Shown: positions 45,201-54,685, counted from the stretch's first letter. The stretch: 64,000 bases of DNA from Rhizobium sp. NXC24 (GCF_002944315.1 NZ_CP024311.1:658501-722500); one strand, 5' to 3'. Notes: generated by a model not told the origin, from the sequence alone. Program-made: numbers and translations.

Positions 45201-46217
45201 ATGATTTCGCAGATACTGACGGCGATTGGAGCCATGATATTCGGCGTTGCCGTTTGCGCCGCCTATTTTCTGTTTTCCAACAAACTGCTGGACCTGATTT
45301 TCCCGGCGAAAGAAGGTGGCGATGTTCATCGCGCCGCCGTCAATCTGCGTCGCCGCAGCCTGATCCGCCCCTGGCTTTTCCTCGGACCGGCGCTTTTCCT
45401 CCTCGCCGTCTACCTGATGTATCCGGTGGTGGCGACGCTCATCCTGTCCTTCTACGGGCCTGACGGCAATCAATTCGTCGGCGGCGCCAACTATGTCTGG
45501 GCGTTCAACGACACCGAATTCCGCCAGTCGATCTTCAACAACATCCTTTGGCTTGCCGTCGTGCCGGCTGCCTGCACCTTCTTCGGTCTCGTCATTGCAG
45601 TCATGACCGATCGCATCTGGTGGGGTAACATCGCCAAGGCGGTCATCTTCATGCCGATGGCAATCTCCTTTGTCGGCGCGTCGGTCATCTGGAAGTTCAT
45701 CTACGAATATCGCGGCGGCAACGACACGCAGATCGGTCTGCTGAATGCGGTCGTGCAGCTCTTCGGCGGTACGCCGGAAGTCTGGATCACCATCCCCTTC
45801 TGGAACAACTTCTTCCTGATGGTCATGCTCATCTGGATCCAGACCGGCTTTGCCATGGTCATCCTATCGGCCGCCCTCCGCGGTATTCCGGAGGAGACCA
45901 TCGAAGCGGCCGTTATCGACGGCGCCAATGGCTGGCAAATCTTCTGGAAAATCATGGTGCCGCAGGTCTGGGGTACGATCGCCACGGTCTGGACGACCAT
46001 CACCATCCTCGTCCTCAAGGTGTTCGATATCGTGCTCACCATGACCAACGGTCAGTGGAACACGATGGTCCTTGCAAATCTGATGTTCAACTGGCTGTTC
46101 CGCGGCGGCGGCGATTCCGGCCGAAGCGCGGTCATCGCGCTCGTCATCATGGTCGCCGTCACACCGATCATGATCTGGAACATCCGTCGTGCAAACGCAG
46201 AAATGAAGGGTCGCTAA
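45201..46217 (+). CDS. aglF: Alpha-glucoside ABC permease AglF
   Basis: 338 residues from ATG 45201, after a strong GGGAGGGAAGG site. The earlier in-frame start at 45084 is not needed. It is a MalF-type permease with an N-terminal helix, then SLIRPWLFLGPALFLLAVYL and further helices. The EAA loop that contacts the ATPase reads EAAVIDGANGWQIFWKIMVP. aglG starts 2 bp after its stop. Confidence 0.93.
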   Translation: MISQILTAIGAMIFGVAVCAAYFLFSNKLLDLIFPAKEGGDVHRAAVNLRRRSLIRPWLFLGPALFLLAVYLMYPVVATLILSFYGPDGNQFVGGANYVWAFNDTEFRQSIFNNILWLAVVPAACTFFGLVIAVMTDRIWWGNIAKAVIFMPMAISFVGASVIWKFIYEYRGGNDTQIGLLNAVVQLFGGTPEVWITIPFWNNFFLMVMLIWIQTGFAMVILSAALRGIPEETIEAAVIDGANGWQIFWKIMVPQVWGTIATVWTTITILVLKVFDIVLTMTNGQWNTMVLANLMFNWLFRGGGDSGRSAVIALVIMVAVTPIMIWNIRRANAEMKGR

Positions 46218-46218
46218 G

Positions 46219-47382
46219 ATGATCGGAAACCTTGGCCGCATCGGCCCCGCTCGCCTCTTCGTTCATTTCGCGGTTGTGCTCATCGTTCTCGTCTGGCTGC
46301 TGCCGACGCTCGGTATCTTCATCACGGCCCTGCGTGACAAGGATCAGATCGTCGTCTCCGGCTGGTGGACGGCCTTCGCCGGCTCGACGCGGACGACGGC
46401 AGTGCGCCTCGCTGGCAACGATAAGGCGACGCAGGATGGCCCCAATTACGTGATCACCGGGAATGTCTCCGGCGACGGTAACGGCGGTAACGGCAAGATC
46501 GAATCCTTCGGCCTGCGTGTGCAGGACCCGGCCGCTTTCAAGGCCGGTGCGCCTGCGGATATCGGCAATGGCGAGACGCTGACCGTCAATGCCGATGGCA
46601 GCTACCGCTATCAGAAAAATGCTGCTTTCGACGCGGATACGCGCGGCAAACGCATTTATCTGACCATTTCCGCCCCACCGCAGTTCACCCTGCAGAATTA
46701 TCACACCGTTCTGACGGGCGAAGGCATCGGCCAGTCCTTCATCAACTCGCTGACGGTCACCATTCCGGCGACGATCATCCCGATCCTGATCGCGGCTTTC
46801 GCTGCCTATGCGCTTGCCTGGATGGATTTCCCCGGCCGCGCGCTCCTGATCGCGCTTGTCGTCGGCCTCATCGTCGTGCCGCTGCAGATGTCGCTCATCC
46901 CGCTGTTGCGCATCTATAACGAAATCGGCCAGGTGTTCGGTGTGCCGTCGAAGACCTATCCCGGCATCTGGATGGCGCATACCGCCTTCGGCCTGCCGCT
47001 CGCGATCTACCTGCTGCGCAACTACATTGCCGGCCTGCCGAAGGAAATCATCGAATCCGCCCGCGTCGACGGCGCCAGCGACTTCGATATCTTCGTCAAG
47101 ATCATCCTGCCGCTGTCCTTCCCGGCGCTCGCCTCCTTTGCGATTTTCCAGTTCCTCTGGGTCTGGAACGACCTTCTGATCGCCATGGTGTTCCTCGGCA
47201 CCGACAAGGATCATCTGGTTCTGACGGCGGCCTTGAACGCCCTACTCGGCTCGCGCGGCGGCAATTGGGAAATCCTGACGGCCTCCGCCTTCGTCACCAT
47301 CCTTATCCCGCTCCTCGTCTTCTTCGGTCTGCAGCGCTATCTCGTGCGCGGTCTGCTCGCCGGGTCGGTGAAGGGGGGCTGA
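46219..47382 (+). CDS. aglG: Alpha-glucoside ABC permease AglG with periplasmic insert
   Basis: 387 residues, MalG-type. The first helix (LFVHFAVVLIVLVWLLPTLG) is followed by a periplasmic stretch of about 110 residues that includes GETLTVNADGSYRYQKNAAF, like a single VCBS/cadherin-type beta unit. The usual permease core follows, with EAA loop ESARVDGASDFDIFVKIILP. The reading frame is clean across the insert, so it is a real domain and not a frameshift. Confidence 0.92.
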   Translation: MIGNLGRIGPARLFVHFAVVLIVLVWLLPTLGIFITALRDKDQIVVSGWWTAFAGSTRTTAVRLAGNDKATQDGPNYVITGNVSGDGNGGNGKIESFGLRVQDPAAFKAGAPADIGNGETLTVNADGSYRYQKNAAFDADTRGKRIYLTISAPPQFTLQNYHTVLTGEGIGQSFINSLTVTIPATIIPILIAAFAAYALAWMDFPGRALLIALVVGLIVVPLQMSLIPLLRIYNEIGQVFGVPSKTYPGIWMAHTAFGLPLAIYLLRNYIAGLPKEIIESARVDGASDFDIFVKIILPLSFPALASFAIFQFLWVWNDLLIAMVFLGTDKDHLVLTAALNALLGSRGGNWEILTASAFVTILIPLLVFFGLQRYLVRGLLAGSVKGG

Positions 47383-47417
47383 TCCAAGACCATTCCATAC
47401 ATACAGGACCACTCAGC

Positions 47418-49070
47418 ATGAGCATTGCCCCTCAATCGATTTCGGCTGTTGACAAGGACTGGTGGCGTGGCGCCGTGATCTATCAGATCTACCCGCGCTC
47501 CTATCAGGACTCGAACGGCGACGGCATCGGCGATCTCAAGGGGATCGCCGTCCGCCTGCCGCATATTGCAGCCCTCGGTGTCGACGCGATCTGGATTTCG
47601 CCGTTCTTCACCTCGCCCATGCGTGATTTCGGCTACGACGTCTCCAACTATGAAGATGTCGATCCGATCTTCGGTACGCTTGCCGACTTCGATGTGATGG
47701 TGACCGAAGCGCATCGTCTCGGCATCAAGGTGATGATCGATCTGGTGCTGTCACACAGTTCCGACCGCCATCCCTGGTTTGTCGAAAGCCGCTCGAGCAA
47801 GGATAATCCCAAGGCGGACTGGTATGTCTGGGCGGATGCCAAGCCGGACGGCACGCCGCCCAACAACTGGCTCTCGATCTTCGGCGGTTCTGCCTGGGCC
47901 TGGGATCCGACCCGCATGCAATATTACATGCACAACTTCCTGATCTCGCAACCCGACCTGAACCTGCACAATCCCGAGGTTCAGGACCGGCTGCTGGACG
48001 TCGTGCGCTTCTGGCTCGACCGTGGCGTCGATGGCTTCCGCCTCGATACCATCAACTTCTATTTCCACGACCGGGAACTGCGCGACAATCCCGCGCTGGA
48101 GCCGTCCCGCCGCAATGCTTCGACCGCGCCGGCGGTCAATCCCTATAATTTCCAGGAGCATCTCTACGACAAGAACCGTCCGGAGAATCTGAAGTTCCTG
48201 CAGCGTTTCCGCGCCGTGCTGGATGAATATCCGGCGATTGCCGCCGTCGGCGAAGTCGGCGATAGTCAGCGCGGGCTCGAGATCGTCGGCGAATATACGT
48301 CCGGCGACGACAAGATGCATATGTGCTACGCCTTCGAATTCCTGGCGCCGGACCCGCTGTCGCCGGAACGCGTCGAAGACGTCATGAAGGATTTTGCCGC
48401 CGCCGCGCCGGACGGCTGGGCCTGCTGGGCGTTTTCAAACCATGACGTGGTGCGCCATGTCAGCCGCTGGGGCAGCCTGGTTGCCGATCGTGATGCGCTT
48501 GCCAAGCAATATGCGGCCTTGATCCTGACCTTGCGCGGCTCGGTCTGCCTCTACCAGGGCGAGGAGCTCGGCCTGACGGAAGCCGATCTCGCCTATCAGG
48601 ATCTGCAGGACCCCTACGGCATCCAATTCTGGCCGGAATTCAAGGGCCGCGACGGCTGCCGCACGCCGATGGTCTGGGACAGCCAGGTCGCACAAGGCGG
48701 TTTCTCGACGGTGAAACCCTGGCTTCCGGTGCCGGTAGAGCATATCCTGCGCGCTGTCAGCGTGCAGCATGGAGATGAGAGTTCGGTGCTGGAGCAATAT
48801 CGCCGCTTCCTCGCCTTCCGCAAGCAGCACCCGGCTTTCGCCAAGGGCGAGATTGCGTTTGCTGAACCGCAGGGGGACGTGCTGCTTTATACGCGTCACT
48901 ACGGCGACGAGACTATTCTCTGTGTGTTCAACATGAGCGCGACAGAAGCGACTGCAACCCTGCCTGAGGGGAGTTGGCAGGCTCTTGCCGGTCACGGTTT
49001 TGCAAGCAACAACTACGGCAACAAGATCGATATTCCGGCCTGGGGCGCTTACTTCGCGCGTCTCGCCTGA
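47418..49070 (+). CDS. aglA: Alpha-glucosidase AglA (GH13)
   Basis: 550 residues from ATG 47418 (MSIAPQSISAVDKDWWRGAV). GH13 regions: VMIDLVLSHSSDRH, the nucleophile Asp in VDGFRLDTINFYF, the acid Glu in AAVGEVGDS, and the stabilising Asp in SNHDVVRH. There is no signal peptide, so it acts in the cytoplasm on sugars brought in by AglEFGK. The in-frame start at 47265 lies inside aglG and is rejected. Confidence 0.94.
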   Translation: MSIAPQSISAVDKDWWRGAVIYQIYPRSYQDSNGDGIGDLKGIAVRLPHIAALGVDAIWISPFFTSPMRDFGYDVSNYEDVDPIFGTLADFDVMVTEAHRLGIKVMIDLVLSHSSDRHPWFVESRSSKDNPKADWYVWADAKPDGTPPNNWLSIFGGSAWAWDPTRMQYYMHNFLISQPDLNLHNPEVQDRLLDVVRFWLDRGVDGFRLDTINFYFHDRELRDNPALEPSRRNASTAPAVNPYNFQEHLYDKNRPENLKFLQRFRAVLDEYPAIAAVGEVGDSQRGLEIVGEYTSGDDKMHMCYAFEFLAPDPLSPERVEDVMKDFAAAAPDGWACWAFSNHDVVRHVSRWGSLVADRDALAKQYAALILTLRGSVCLYQGEELGLTEADLAYQDLQDPYGIQFWPEFKGRDGCRTPMVWDSQVAQGGFSTVKPWLPVPVEHILRAVSVQHGDESSVLEQYRRFLAFRKQHPAFAKGEIAFAEPQGDVLLYTRHYGDETILCVFNMSATEATATLPEGSWQALAGHGFASNNYGNKIDIPAWGAYFARLA

Positions 49071-49094
49071 GTGTTTGGGAGGAGGAGAGCATAG

Positions 49095-50186
49095 ATGACA
49101 GGGCTTGTTCTGAAGGACATCCGAAAATCATACGGAAATGTGCATGTTCTGCATGGCATCGATCTGGATATCCAGGAGGGCGAATTCATCGTCTTCGTCG
49201 GCCCGTCCGGATGCGGCAAATCCACCTTGCTGCGTATGATTGCCGGGCTCGAGAGCATCACCTCCGGCGACATGCTCATCGCGGGACAGAAAGTCAACGA
49301 GGTGCCGCCGTCAAGGCGCGGCATCGCGATGGTCTTCCAGTCCTATGCTCTCTATCCGCATATGACGGTCTTCGACAACATGGCCTTCGGCATGCGCATC
49401 GCCGGGGAAAGCAAGCAGGAGATCGACCGCCGCGTTCGCGCCGCCGCCGCGAGCCTTCAGCTCACGCAATATCTTGAGCGCCTCCCAAAGGCTCTCTCGG
49501 GCGGTCAGCGCCAGCGCGTCGCAATCGGCCGTGCCATCTGCCGCAACCCGAAGGTCTTTCTGTTCGATGAACCGCTATCGAACCTCGACGCGGCGTTGCG
49601 CGTGGCGACACGTATCGAGATCGCCAAGCTCAGCGATTCCATGCCCCAGACGACGATGATCTATGTCACCCACGACCAGGTGGAAGCCATGACCTTGGCG
49701 GACCGCATCGTGGTGTTGTCGGCCGGTCGTGTGGAGCAGGTCGGTGCGCCGCTCGAGCTTTATGAGCATCCGGCCAACCTCTTCGTGGCGAAGTTCATCG
49801 GCTCGCCGGCCATGAACATCATCCCGTCGAAGGTCACTGGCACCGGCGCGATGACGACAGTGACTCTGACAGGCGGCAAGACGGTGACGCTCGACATTGC
49901 GACGGCGGCATCCGAGCAAGGCAAAACCGCAAGCTTCGGCGTTCGCCCGGAAGATTTGCGGATCGCGACGGACGAGAATTACCTCTTCGAAGGCGAGGTC
50001 TCCATCGTGGAAGCCCTCGGCGAGGTCACGCAACTTTATATCGAGGGCCTGGTGGATGGTGAGCCGATCATCGTCAAGATACCCGGCATCGCAGACGTTA
50101 AGCGCGGGCAGAAGATGCGCTTTGCGGCCGATAGGCAGAAGCTGCATCTTTTCGATGCTGACGGCCACACCTATCGCAAGCAATAA
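49095..50186 (+). CDS. aglK: Alpha-glucoside ABC transporter ATPase AglK
   Basis: 363 residues, the MalK/UgpC type. Walker A is GPSGCGKST, the signature is LSGGQRQRVAIGRAI, and Walker B is VFLFDEPLSNLDAA with the H-loop YVTHDQ. The C-terminal 120 residues form the regulatory OB folds (GVRPEDLRIATDENYLFEGE). It is the last gene of the agl operon, 24 bp after aglA. Confidence 0.95.
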   Translation: MTGLVLKDIRKSYGNVHVLHGIDLDIQEGEFIVFVGPSGCGKSTLLRMIAGLESITSGDMLIAGQKVNEVPPSRRGIAMVFQSYALYPHMTVFDNMAFGMRIAGESKQEIDRRVRAAAASLQLTQYLERLPKALSGGQRQRVAIGRAICRNPKVFLFDEPLSNLDAALRVATRIEIAKLSDSMPQTTMIYVTHDQVEAMTLADRIVVLSAGRVEQVGAPLELYEHPANLFVAKFIGSPAMNIIPSKVTGTGAMTTVTLTGGKTVTLDIATAASEQGKTASFGVRPEDLRIATDENYLFEGEVSIVEALGEVTQLYIEGLVDGEPIIVKIPGIADVKRGQKMRFAADRQKLHLFDADGHTYRKQ

Positions 50187-50208
50187 GGCATCCTCCCAAG
50201 AGCGCGGG

Positions 50209-50259
50209 AGCGCTAGTCCAGGTGTAGAAATACAATAAAATGCAACTTGGTCTAGCGCT
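50209..50259. repeat. Inverted repeat after aglK
   Basis: AGCGCTAG (50209-50216) is matched perfectly by CTAGCGCT (50252-50259). CCA/TGG also pairs one base inside, around an AT-rich loop of about 30 bases. It lies 22 bp past the aglK stop and 67 bp before the next gene. It could end the agl transcript or be an operator for the PilZ-like gene. Confidence 0.5.
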
Positions 50260-50326
50260 TCCAAACCTTCTGTTAAATACCCGCTGGTAGCCTGAGCTTC
50301 GTAATATACTTCAGGGATTTACGATA

Positions 50327-50740
50327 ATGGCAGCTTCCGGCACCGCTCACCCAGGCCAGCATTTCCTCAACAAGGAAGAGTCCTTCATGTACGACCGCGA
50401 GGTGCGGTACAGAATGGAGGACACGATGAACGCGGCGCGGATCGAATATACCGAAAAAGGCGTCATGAACTTGGCGTCACGCCGCTGCGATATCATCCGA
50501 ATCTCGCAGAGCAGCGCGATTCTGGCGATCCTCACCCAGTATAATCTGCCAAAGCAGTTCTATCTCGACATCCCCGATGCCCGCATCACCAAGGTCGGTT
50601 GCATCCTGATGAAGATCTTCCCCAACAACACCATCGAGGTCCGTTTCCTGCGCCTGCTGTCGGAGAAGGAGATGAACAAGATCTTCGTCTACAGCACCCA
50701 TCCGTCGCACCGCGACCGCGTGCTCGATATCCGTGCTTGA
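50327..50740 (+). CDS. Small PilZ-like protein of unknown function
   Basis: 137 residues; an ATG at 50387 with GGAAGAG upstream would give 117. The body (RRCDIIRISQSSAILAI ... QFYLDIPDARITKVGCILMK ... VRFLRLLSEKEMNKIFVYST) follows the beta-barrel pattern of small rhizobial PilZ proteins, with an RRCDIIR stretch in place of the usual RxxxR motif. PilZ domains bind cyclic di-GMP, but the motif is degenerate, so binding is doubtful. It is monocistronic. Confidence 0.55.
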   Translation: MAASGTAHPGQHFLNKEESFMYDREVRYRMEDTMNAARIEYTEKGVMNLASRRCDIIRISQSSAILAILTQYNLPKQFYLDIPDARITKVGCILMKIFPNNTIEVRFLRLLSEKEMNKIFVYSTHPSHRDRVLDIRA

Positions 50741-50786
50741 TTAAATCTCGTCGCCAAGAATAGGTTTGGGCGACGATCCACGCGCT

Positions 50787-50850
50787 GGAGCAATTCCAGG
50801 AAAAGTGCGAAGCGGTTTTTCGTCCGGAATTGCGTAAAAACAAAGGGATA
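50787..50850 (+). repeat. Dispersed rhizobial intergenic palindrome, copy 5
   Basis: GAGCAATTCCAGGAAAAGTG ... ACAAAGGGATAGAGC is the closest relative of the 10484 copy (same orientation on the plus strand). It occupies the convergent gap between the PilZ-like and tetR genes and joins directly to the bidirectional terminator at 50847. Confidence 0.7.
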
Positions 50851-50908
50851 GAGCGGGATGCCGAAGACTGTGCGCGGTTTTCGGGCGACATCCCACTCTA
50901 TCTTTTTG
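50847..50908. terminator. Bidirectional terminator between PilZ-like gene and tetR
   Basis: GATAGAG-C-GGGATG (50847-50860) pairs with CATCCC-A-CTCTATC (50889-50902). CCGAA/TTCGG extends the stem inward. A T-run (TTTTTGATTT) follows on the plus strand, and an A-rich stretch precedes it, so it can serve both convergent genes. Confidence 0.78.
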
Positions 50909-50921
50909 ATTTAGAGACGGA

Positions 50922-51518
50922 TCAAATTTCCGCCTGCCACTTCTTGAGCGCATCCTCCATGTAGTCAATCAGCGGTAGCTTGCCGTCTTCCTGCAGCCAC
51001 TTGTCGACCGAGAGGCGAAGAGGGCTTACGGCAATCATTGAAACCAGCCGTAGTCCGTCGCGGTCCCTCGTCGGAAACAGTTCGCACAGTGTCTCGTAGG
51101 CAACCTGTTCGAGCTGCAGGTAGTTGCTGCGCGTGCGTGCGCGCAGGGACTCGCTTTGACGCAGAAGCCGGGCCGTCTCAAGAAGCTGAGGAGCCTCAGC
51201 CTGAAGGCGTGCTACAAGTCTCAGGGTTGCCTGATGAATGACATCGAGCGGTCGTCCGGCTGATGCGTTCTCTGTGATGCTTGCCCGGAGAGCGTCCATA
51301 TATCCGCGCTGATGCGCCAGAAGAATGTCGTCCTTGCTTTTGAAGTAATAGAAGAAAGTCCGGCGGGAAATACCAGCCGCGGCCGCAATCTCGTCGATCG
51401 TCGTTTCCTGATAACCCTTCGCTAGAAAGGATTTCAGTCCGACTTCCGCTATGCGTTGAAATGTCAGGCGTCGCTTTTGCTCGCGCAGGCCTTCCGGTTT
51501 TAAGGGGCGATCATGCAT
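50922..51518 (-). CDS. TetR-family transcriptional regulator
   Basis: 198 residues. The N-terminal helix-turn-helix reads TTIDEIAAAAGISRRTFFYY, followed by FKSKDDILLAHQR, the classic TetR pattern. The C-terminal domain, which would bind a ligand, is not recognisable. It diverges from the DUF3313 lipoprotein gene, and a 39-bp palindrome lies between them, so it probably represses that gene and itself. Confidence 0.88.
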   Translation of the reverse strand: MHDRPLKPEGLREQKRRLTFQRIAEVGLKSFLAKGYQETTIDEIAAAAGISRRTFFYYFKSKDDILLAHQRGYMDALRASITENASAGRPLDVIHQATLRLVARLQAEAPQLLETARLLRQSESLRARTRSNYLQLEQVAYETLCELFPTRDRDGLRLVSMIAVSPLRLSVDKWLQEDGKLPLIDYMEDALKKWQAEI

Positions 51519-51633
51519 CGCTCCATACTGTCATAAGTCGCAGCGCCACTCAAACCATCAGCTTGTCCCGCACCCTGCTCAATTCCCGGTGAAATAATTC
51601 CAGCGCGCCATTTTTGGATTGCCGCAAAGTAGC

Positions 51634-51672
51634 CAACATTAATTTTTACATCCAGTGTAATATTTAATGTTG
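51634..51672. promoter_or_regulatory. Probable TetR operator (39-bp palindrome)
   Basis: The left arm CAACATTAATTTTTACA (51634-51650) matches the reverse complement of the right arm at 51656-51672 at 15 of 17 positions around a 5-base centre. It lies 116 bp before tetR and 41 bp before the lipoprotein gene, where a repressor would cover promoters of both. Confidence 0.72.
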
Positions 51673-51713
51673 ATACGAGATGCCCTAACCAAACGCAGGA
51701 GAGCGATACGTCC

Positions 51714-52640
51714 ATGCCAGCCAATGCAATCTCAAATCACGATAATTGCGAGACTTACGGTTCAGATGCCGCCGAAACCCCTGGGCGTCGGCGGTCCGAT
51801 ATTTGGTCGATGGCTCTTTTGCTAAGTTTCTTGGGGGGGTGCGCGGCAGCGCCCCTGGATCGCGCGGGATCCTTGCGATCTTATGACGGCCTGACCCGAT
51901 CGGACGGGCTGGTTGCCCACTCGCTTCTTCGGGTGAGCAGGGACGATGTTCTGACGGCGAAGACCGTGAAGATTATTCCGACTGCTTTTTCATTGCGGGC
52001 TGAAAGCGCCGCCTTCACGCCCGAGCAGCGCAACCTCGTCACCAATGCCGTCGACAGGGCGCTTTGTTCCGGATTGAGTGAACGATTCGTCGTTGTCGGT
52101 CTAACCCATCAGGCGGATCTGACTGTTCGCGCCGTCGTCACGCAGGTCAAGGCAACGAACGCTACAGCCGTCGGCGTTTCGAAAGTCGCATCTGTCGGCA
52201 AGAGCGTGCTGCTGCCGAATGTACCCGTGCCCATCCCCCGCATCCCGATCGGCATGGGCAGTCTCTCTCTCGAGGCGGAGGCCCTTAATCCTCAGGGCGT
52301 GCAGAGAGCTGTGATGATCTGGGGACGTGGGGCAAACGCGTTTCTTGATTCAGGAACGGTTGCCAGGGAAGGAGATGCCTACAGTCTCGCCGCCAAATTC
52401 GGCGGCGACTTCAGCAAGTTGTTGGTCAAGGGCAAAACGCCCTTCGGATCGATGCCCTCTTTCCCTTCCAGAGCGAATTTGGCGGCTCTCGTCGGCCGAG
52501 CGCCCAAGTATGAGGCCTGCAAAGCATTTGGGAAGTCGCCGGGCGTGACGGGCTTCATAGGAGCACGCATCGGCCTCCCGCCGGGGTGGACGGACAAGGC
52601 TCCGGCGAATGCGGAAAAGACGGCGTCGAACACTCCCTGA
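51714..52640 (+). CDS. DUF3313-type putative lipoprotein
   Basis: 308 residues. An N-terminal stretch of about 35 precedes a hydrophobic segment ending LLSFLGGCAA, a plausible lipobox with the cysteine near residue 43. The remainder (VKIIPTAFSLRAESAAFTPE, ADLTVRAVVTQVKATNATAV, GSLSLEAEALNPQGVQRAVM) matches the DUF3313 pattern as I remember it. Function is unknown. It is under the divergent TetR protein and converges on edd. Confidence 0.7.
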   Translation: MPANAISNHDNCETYGSDAAETPGRRRSDIWSMALLLSFLGGCAAAPLDRAGSLRSYDGLTRSDGLVAHSLLRVSRDDVLTAKTVKIIPTAFSLRAESAAFTPEQRNLVTNAVDRALCSGLSERFVVVGLTHQADLTVRAVVTQVKATNATAVGVSKVASVGKSVLLPNVPVPIPRIPIGMGSLSLEAEALNPQGVQRAVMIWGRGANAFLDSGTVAREGDAYSLAAKFGGDFSKLLVKGKTPFGSMPSFPSRANLAALVGRAPKYEACKAFGKSPGVTGFIGARIGLPPGWTDKAPANAEKTASNTP

Positions 52641-52683
52641 TCAATGTTCGACGTCGTCTTGCCGAATTCCGGCGACGCAACCA

Positions 52684-54507
52684 TCAATGATGGAACAGGA
52701 CGCTGGCGCCCTGGTCGGCCGGGCCGGCGCCGTGGCGGAACGAGGCGAAGAGCTCGCGGCCCATGCCGAACTCATTCTCGGAGAGGTCGATGACGACGGG
52801 ATCGCGTTCGGCCATGTCGGCAGCGTCGACCAGCACCTCCAGCGTACCAGCAATCGCGTCGATGCGGATGATATCGCCTTCCTTAATGCGGGCAATCGGT
52901 CCGCCCTCGACGGCTTCCGGGGTGACGTGGATGGCGGCCGGTACCTTGCCGGACGCGCCGGACATGCGCCCATCGGTCAACAGCGCCACGCGGAAGCCGC
53001 GATCCTGCAGCACGCCGAGTGCCGGCGTCAGCTTGTGCAGCTCCGGCATGCCGTTCGCCTTGGGGCCCTGGAATCGGACGACGGCGACGAAATCGCGGTT
53101 GAGCTTGCCGTCCTTGAATGCCTGCTGGATCTCGAGCTGGTCGTGGAAAATCACGGCGGGCGCCTCAATGACATGGCGCTCCGGCTTGACGGCAGAAATC
53201 TTGATCACCGCCTTGCCGATATTGCCGCGCAGCATTTTCAGGCCGCCAGTGGTCTGGAACGGTGCATCGATGCCCGCCAACACCTTGGGGTCGCCGCTCT
53301 TTTCCGGCGCCTGTTCGCGGACGACGCCGCCATCGGCGCCGATTTTCACCTCGATCGAATAGGCCGAAAGCCCCTGGCCGGCGACGGTACGCACATCGTC
53401 GTGCAGCAGCCCCTTCTTGAGGAGCTCCTTGATCAGGAAGCCCATGCCACCGGCGGCATGGAAATGGTTCACGTCTGCAAGTCCGTTCGGATAGACGCGG
53501 GCGAGCAGCGGGATGATGTCCGAAAGCTCGGAAATATCCTGCCAGGTCAGCACGATGCCGGCCGCGCGCGCCATGGCGACGAGATGCATCGTGTGATTGG
53601 TCGAGCCGCCGGTCGCATGCAGGCCAACGACGCCGTTGACGATCGAGCGTTCATCGATCATCTCGCCGGCGGGCGTGAATTCGTTGCCCATGGCGGTAAT
53701 GGCGAGCGCCCGCTTGGTCGCCTCGCGGGTCAGCGCTTCGCGCAGCGGCGTGCCGGGATTGACGAAGGAAGCGCCGGGCATATGGAAGCCCATGATCTCC
53801 ATCAGCATCTGGTTGGAATTGGCCGTACCGTAGAAGGTGCAGGTGCCGGGGCCGTGATAGGACTTCGATTCGGCTTCCAGCAGCTCCGCGCGGCCGACCT
53901 TGCCCTCGGCATAGAGCTGGCGCACGCGCGATTTTTCGTCGTTCGCCAGGCCAGAGGTCATCGGCCCGGCCGGGATGAAGACAGCCGGCAGATGGCCGAA
54001 GGAGAGCGCGGCAATGACGAGGCCGGGTACGATTTTGTCGCAGACGCCGAGGAAAACGGCCGCATCGAACATGTTGTGCGACAGGCCGACACCGGCGGAC
54101 ATGGCGATCAGATCGCGCGAGAAGAGCGAGAGTTCCATGCCCGGCTGGCCCTGCGTGACGCCGTCGCACATGGCAGGCACGCCGCCGGCAACCTGAGCAA
54201 TGCCGCCTGCCTCTGCCGCCGCCTCGCGGATGATGGCGGGATAGGTTTCGAAGGGCTGATGCGCCGAGAGCATGTCGTTATAGGAAGTGATGATCCCGAG
54301 ATTGGGCACGCGGTCCCCCGCCAATGCCTCTTTCTCGGAGGGCGAACAGATGGCGAAGCCATGCGCAAGATTGGCGCAGCCGAGCACGGAGCGCTGTGCA
54401 CCCACCGTTGCGGCATTGCGCAGGCGGTCCAGATAGCGCTCGCGTGTCGGCTTCGAGCGCTCGATGATACGTGTGGTGATTGCCGAAATGCGGGCGTCAG
54501 CGGCCAT
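52684..54507 (-). CDS. edd: 6-phosphogluconate dehydratase Edd
   Basis: 607 residues, the normal length. It belongs to the IlvD/Edd family, with iron-sulphur cysteines in MCDGVTQG and VCDKIVPG and the signatures [16 protein letters not shown] and [20 protein letters not shown]. It makes 2-keto-3-deoxy-6-phosphogluconate in the Entner-Doudoroff pathway. It lies downstream of pgl and zwf, all leftward. A 643-residue antisense frame across it is a shadow. Confidence 0.95.
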   Translation of the reverse strand: MAADARISAITTRIIERSKPTRERYLDRLRNAATVGAQRSVLGCANLAHGFAICSPSEKEALAGDRVPNLGIITSYNDMLSAHQPFETYPAIIREAAAEAGGIAQVAGGVPAMCDGVTQGQPGMELSLFSRDLIAMSAGVGLSHNMFDAAVFLGVCDKIVPGLVIAALSFGHLPAVFIPAGPMTSGLANDEKSRVRQLYAEGKVGRAELLEAESKSYHGPGTCTFYGTANSNQMLMEIMGFHMPGASFVNPGTPLREALTREATKRALAITAMGNEFTPAGEMIDERSIVNGVVGLHATGGSTNHTMHLVAMARAAGIVLTWQDISELSDIIPLLARVYPNGLADVNHFHAAGGMGFLIKELLKKGLLHDDVRTVAGQGLSAYSIEVKIGADGGVVREQAPEKSGDPKVLAGIDAPFQTTGGLKMLRGNIGKAVIKISAVKPERHVIEAPAVIFHDQLEIQQAFKDGKLNRDFVAVVRFQGPKANGMPELHKLTPALGVLQDRGFRVALLTDGRMSGASGKVPAAIHVTPEAVEGGPIARIKEGDIIRIDAIAGTLEVLVDAADMAERDPVVIDLSENEFGMGRELFASFRHGAGPADQGASVLFHH

Positions 54508-54611
54508 GGTCGATCTGCCTCCGTCTGTTTTTGCGCATAACCCCGAAAGATCAACGTGATCCGTCTTGGGAAAGGGCTAGGCGCAGACTTCAAATGTCAT
54601 TGCTATGCCGG

Positions 54612-54630
54612 CACGCCTTTTCGGGGCGTG
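54612..54630. other. Hairpin in the pgl-edd gap
   Basis: CACGCC (54612-54617) pairs with GGCGTG (54625-54630) around 7 bases. The pgl-edd gap is 178 bp, long for this operon. The stem could tune edd expression or protect the upstream transcript. Confidence 0.4.
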
Positions 54631-54685
54631 AGGCGCAGCGGTGATTGCTGTGTCGTTCAGGGTCCGATGGCGGCCGTGCGGCCTG

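Noticed and set aside
46330..46680. Possible frameshift or foreign insertion in aglG
   Set aside because: The frame is uninterrupted, base composition matches the flanks, and the permease motifs on both sides are in frame, so it is a domain insert.
52609..54540. 643-codon open frame on the plus strand across edd
   Set aside because: It is the antisense shadow of edd. Edd has intact catalytic cysteines and normal length, while the opposite product is low-complexity and unlike any family.
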